From CAZOZZ01 sp965247425 (GTDB taxonomy: Bacteria > Acidobacteriota > Terriglobia > 20CM-2-55-15): a stretch of DNA of 64,000 nt. The translations under genes were made by a program, and so were the position numbers. This document shows, one piece after another, positions 61,760 through 64,000 of this stretch (the first letter of the stretch is position 1; every line of letters begins with the position of its first letter). The notes beneath the pieces were generated by a model that saw only the letters and a list, made by a program, of their open reading frames with translations, was not told where the DNA came from and did no database searches. The stretch is taken from positions 4,340,001-4,404,000 of the forward strand of contig OZ252023.1 of the NCBI GenBank assembly GCA_965247425.1. The letters run 5' to 3'.

Positions 61760-62293
61760 ATGCGATATTTGGGTCTTCTGCTGCTGCTATCCTGCACTTC
61801 ATCTCCACTTATGGCCCAGGAGTCAGACGGCAACATCCTTGTCTGGCAGGAAGGCGTCTTGCTCAGATGGGATGACTTCCGAGGCGAGGAGGGTAGAGCA
61901 CGCCGTCCCTATCAAGGAGCCGAAAGCCGATTGACCATCGCTCTCCGCTTTTCGTGCACCCACAGCATTCCCGATTTCAAAGTATGGGCCGAGTTCGACA
62001 GGAATAATTCCTGGGCAAGGCCGGGCATGCCCGCGAGCCTGCTCGAGCACGAGCAGGTTCACTTTGACATCGCCGAACTCTATGCGCGGGGAACCCGGAG
62101 GGCATTCAGCCAGGTCCCGGATCCATGCGAAAATCCATCCGCGGTGGAAGACATTTCGGACCACAACAACGAACTGTCTGCCCGTGCCCAGCAGAATTAT
62201 GACGAGGAGACGCTTCACGGCACGTTGCCGGACCGACAGGCGGCCTGGACCCGGAGAATCCGCGCGCTGCTCGGCGCGTCGAGCCGTCCGTGA
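61760..62293 (+). CDS. Secreted DUF922-like putative metalloprotease
   Basis: About 177 residues from the ATG at 61760, which opens the signal peptide MRYLGLLLLLSCTSSPLMAQ. The mature part has ILVWQEGVLLRWDDFRGE at the start and the zinc-protease-like MPASLLEHEQVHFDIAELYARGTRRAF (HEQxH). The tail (ARAQQNYDEETLHGTLPDRQAAW) follows the DUF922 pattern. The family is predicted to be Zn-dependent peptidases; the reaction has not been shown. It ends 45 bp before a D-aminoacylase-like gene and may share its transcript. Confidence 0.72.
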   Translation: MRYLGLLLLLSCTSSPLMAQESDGNILVWQEGVLLRWDDFRGEEGRARRPYQGAESRLTIALRFSCTHSIPDFKVWAEFDRNNSWARPGMPASLLEHEQVHFDIAELYARGTRRAFSQVPDPCENPSAVEDISDHNNELSARAQQNYDEETLHGTLPDRQAAWTRRIRALLGASSRP

Positions 62294-62338
62294 CTGATAA
62301 CGTCACGCCTGTCTCGATCCATCAGGTAATCTAACCCC

Positions 62339-63916
62339 ATGAAACGAACAAAGCTTCTGTCGATAATTCTGATCCTGATAACCGCGTTGCCGGTTTCGGC
62401 CCAGCAGGCCTACGACATCGTGATCGCGAACGCTCGTATCCTCGACGGGACGGGCAACCCCTGGTACTACGCGGATGTCGGAATCTCCGGCGACCGGATA
62501 GTCGCGGTCGGGAATCTGGATGGCGCCCGGGCGGCCCGGACGATCGATGCGGACGGGCTCTACCTAACGCCCGGATTTATCGACGTGCACTCCCACTCAG
62601 CCGGAGGCCTGTCGAGCCAGGAATTGAGTCATGGTCAGCCGCTCCTGGCACAAGGAATCACGACGGTGGTCGCCAACCCGGACGGCGGCGGTCCGACGGA
62701 CCTTCGGTCCCAACAGGAGGCGCTCCTCGAAGACGGTTTGGGTGTCAACGTCGCTCAACTGGTGCCTCACGGCTCGATCCGCGGTGAGGTGATCGGTATG
62801 GAAGATCGCGAGCCGACCGCTCCGGAGCTGGATCGAATGAAAGGTCTGGTTCGACGCGGGATGGAACAGGGAGCATTCGGGTTATCGAGCGGGCTCTACT
62901 ACGCGCCCGGCAGCTACTCCAGAACGGAGGAAGTGATCGAGCTCGCCAGAGTCGCCGGAGAGTTCGGCGGGATCTACACCAGCCACATTCGAGACGAGGC
63001 CGACTACAACATCGGTGTCGTCGGCGCCGTCGATGAAGTCATCCGGGTCTCCCGCGAAGGGGGGCTTCCCGGAGTTGTCACTCACATCAAGGCGCTCGGG
63101 CCCCGCGTCTGGGGGTATTCCCAGGCCCTCATCCGGCGCATCGAGCAAGCCCGGGCCGAAGGCCTCGAGGTCTATGCGGACCAGTATCCGTATGAAGCAT
63201 CCGGCACGAGCGTCACGGGCGCGCTGATACCCCGCTGGGCGCAGGTAGGGGGAAGGGAAGAACTTCTCCGCAGGTTAAACGACGAGACCGAACGGGTTCG
63301 CGTGCGTTCCGACGTGATCGAAAACCTCGACCGGAGGGGTGGAGCCGGCCTCCTGCAGTTTCGCCGGTACGCTCCGGATCCATCCATCGAGGGAAAGACT
63401 CTCGAGGGAGTCGCAAACGAACGGACGATGCATCCGGCGGACCTTGCGACCGAACTCTTGAAGGAAGGGAACGCCGGTCTGGTGTCCTTCAATATGGACT
63501 CGGACGACGTCCAGGCGCTGATGCGCCAACCCTGGACGATGACCTCATCCGATGGAGGGCTGGGGCCGATGGGCGAAGGTGTCCCCCATCCCCGCAACTA
63601 CGGAACGTTTCCAAGAAAGATCCGAAAGTACGCACTCGAAGAAGGCGTCGTCAGCCTCGAGGGTGCGGTCCGCAGCATGACGTCCCTTCCCGCATCCGTG
63701 TTCCGTATGAAGGACCGGGGGCAAATCCGGGAGGGTGCGATCGCCGATGTCGTCGTGTTCGATCCGGCAACCATCCGGGATCGGGCCGAATATCAGCAGC
63801 CCCACCAATTGAGTGAAGGGATGCGATACGTTTTCGTGAACGGGGTGCTCGCCGTAGACGACGGAGAGTTCACGGGCACCCTTAACGGCCGCATGCTTTC
63901 AAGATCCCAACGTTGA
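62339..63916 (+). CDS. N-acyl-D-amino-acid deacylase family amidohydrolase, secreted (paralogue)
   Basis: 525 residues with a signal peptide (MKRTKLLSIILILITALPVSAQ). Architecture as in the protein at 9462-10937: YDIVIANARILDGTG at the start, metal pair in PGFIDVHSHSAGG, GAFGLSSGLYYAPGSY, YTSHIRDEA, VTHIKALG and TSSDGG, and the end MRYVFVNGVLAVDDGEFTGTLNGRML. The loop after SSDGG is longer (LGPMGEGVPHPRNYGTFPRKIRKYALEE). It should remove acyl groups from D-amino acids or a similar amide in the periplasm. Two copies in 64 kb suggest that this substrate class matters to the host. Confidence 0.88.
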   Translation: MKRTKLLSIILILITALPVSAQQAYDIVIANARILDGTGNPWYYADVGISGDRIVAVGNLDGARAARTIDADGLYLTPGFIDVHSHSAGGLSSQELSHGQPLLAQGITTVVANPDGGGPTDLRSQQEALLEDGLGVNVAQLVPHGSIRGEVIGMEDREPTAPELDRMKGLVRRGMEQGAFGLSSGLYYAPGSYSRTEEVIELARVAGEFGGIYTSHIRDEADYNIGVVGAVDEVIRVSREGGLPGVVTHIKALGPRVWGYSQALIRRIEQARAEGLEVYADQYPYEASGTSVTGALIPRWAQVGGREELLRRLNDETERVRVRSDVIENLDRRGGAGLLQFRRYAPDPSIEGKTLEGVANERTMHPADLATELLKEGNAGLVSFNMDSDDVQALMRQPWTMTSSDGGLGPMGEGVPHPRNYGTFPRKIRKYALEEGVVSLEGAVRSMTSLPASVFRMKDRGQIREGAIADVVVFDPATIRDRAEYQQPHQLSEGMRYVFVNGVLAVDDGEFTGTLNGRMLSRSQR

Positions 63917-64000
63917 ATCGGTGAAAGAGCGAGGTTGTAAGGCACGCCGCGTGGCCTCCCGAATCTCAAACTGTTCGTGGACCCTGACTGGATTTCCTTT

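Overview
The window looks like a chromosome segment of an uncultured Acidobacteriota-like bacterium. This rests on gene content, not on a marker gene: a long MacB-like permease of the acidobacterial duplicated-permease type (21609-24077), many secreted amidohydrolases and peptidases with signal peptides, a DUF5916-type outer-membrane protein, a PQQ dehydrogenase and generally GC-rich coding DNA. There is no rRNA, tRNA or CRISPR array that I can support.

Left backbone, 1-34.3 kb. It opens with the end of a class III nucleotide cyclase. An inverted operon follows: a two-piece PEP-synthase or rifampin-phosphotransferase-like enzyme and an MFS exporter (307-4157). Next come a membrane-fused spermidine-synthase-like protein, a cytochrome c plus PQQ alcohol dehydrogenase pair with an N-acyl-D-amino-acid deacylase, a STAS protein, a two-gene DDE insertion element, a LuxR response regulator, a DUF2911 protein and glnS. 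The stretch then carries a multi-PAS hybrid histidine kinase (frameshifted), an acetamidase-like lipoprotein (frameshifted), the large permease, a degenerate GGDEF protein, a single-ring Clp-type AAA+ protein with a partner of unknown function, an M19 dipeptidase, an M20 amidohydrolase, a DUF5916 beta-barrel protein and an intact GAF-GGDEF cyclase. Many gaps hold MITE-like elements: one family with three copies, a 193-bp element with perfect 25-bp terminal repeats, and a 274-bp element with perfect 32-bp terminal repeats and internal arms.

Accessory region, 34.3-59.7 kb. This is a mosaic of mobile elements and broken genes. It holds an IS91-type element with a tyrosine recombinase, an IS1380 transposase sitting on the 5' end of a second, different IS91-type transposase, IS110 and IS21 remnants, and a 5'-truncated third IS91 copy fused to an istB fragment. 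The same IS91 3'-terminal sequence occurs at 40677-40875, 45615-45815 and 57611-57706. The segments between these ends carry genes of other origin: an ArsR/SRPBCC-glyoxalase pair, a GNAT acetyltransferase, and a run of di- and tricarboxylic-acid genes. That run contains a PrpF isomerase, an aconitase start fragment, an NAD-type isocitrate dehydrogenase, a biotin carrier, oxaloacetate decarboxylase beta, gamma and alpha subunits, OsmC, a 2-hydroxyacid dehydrogenase and a frameshifted monomeric isocitrate dehydrogenase. A probable group II intron fragment and a small integrative-element remnant (AlpA-like regulator) complete it.

Right backbone, 59.8-64 kb. Gene style returns to that of the left side: a CaCA antiporter, a small membrane/SH3-like protein, a small FliG-N-like protein, a DUF922-like protein and a second N-acyl-D-amino-acid deacylase.

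The backbone genes suggest a heterotroph that scavenges peptides, N-acylated D-amino acids and amides in the periplasm and signals with c-di-GMP and two-component proteins. The accessory region looks like repeated IS91-linked capture of metabolic fragments from other lineages. Gene-free stretches other than those listed as features hold only repeats or nothing I recognise (for example 13274-13507, 27326-27623 and 42438-42735).
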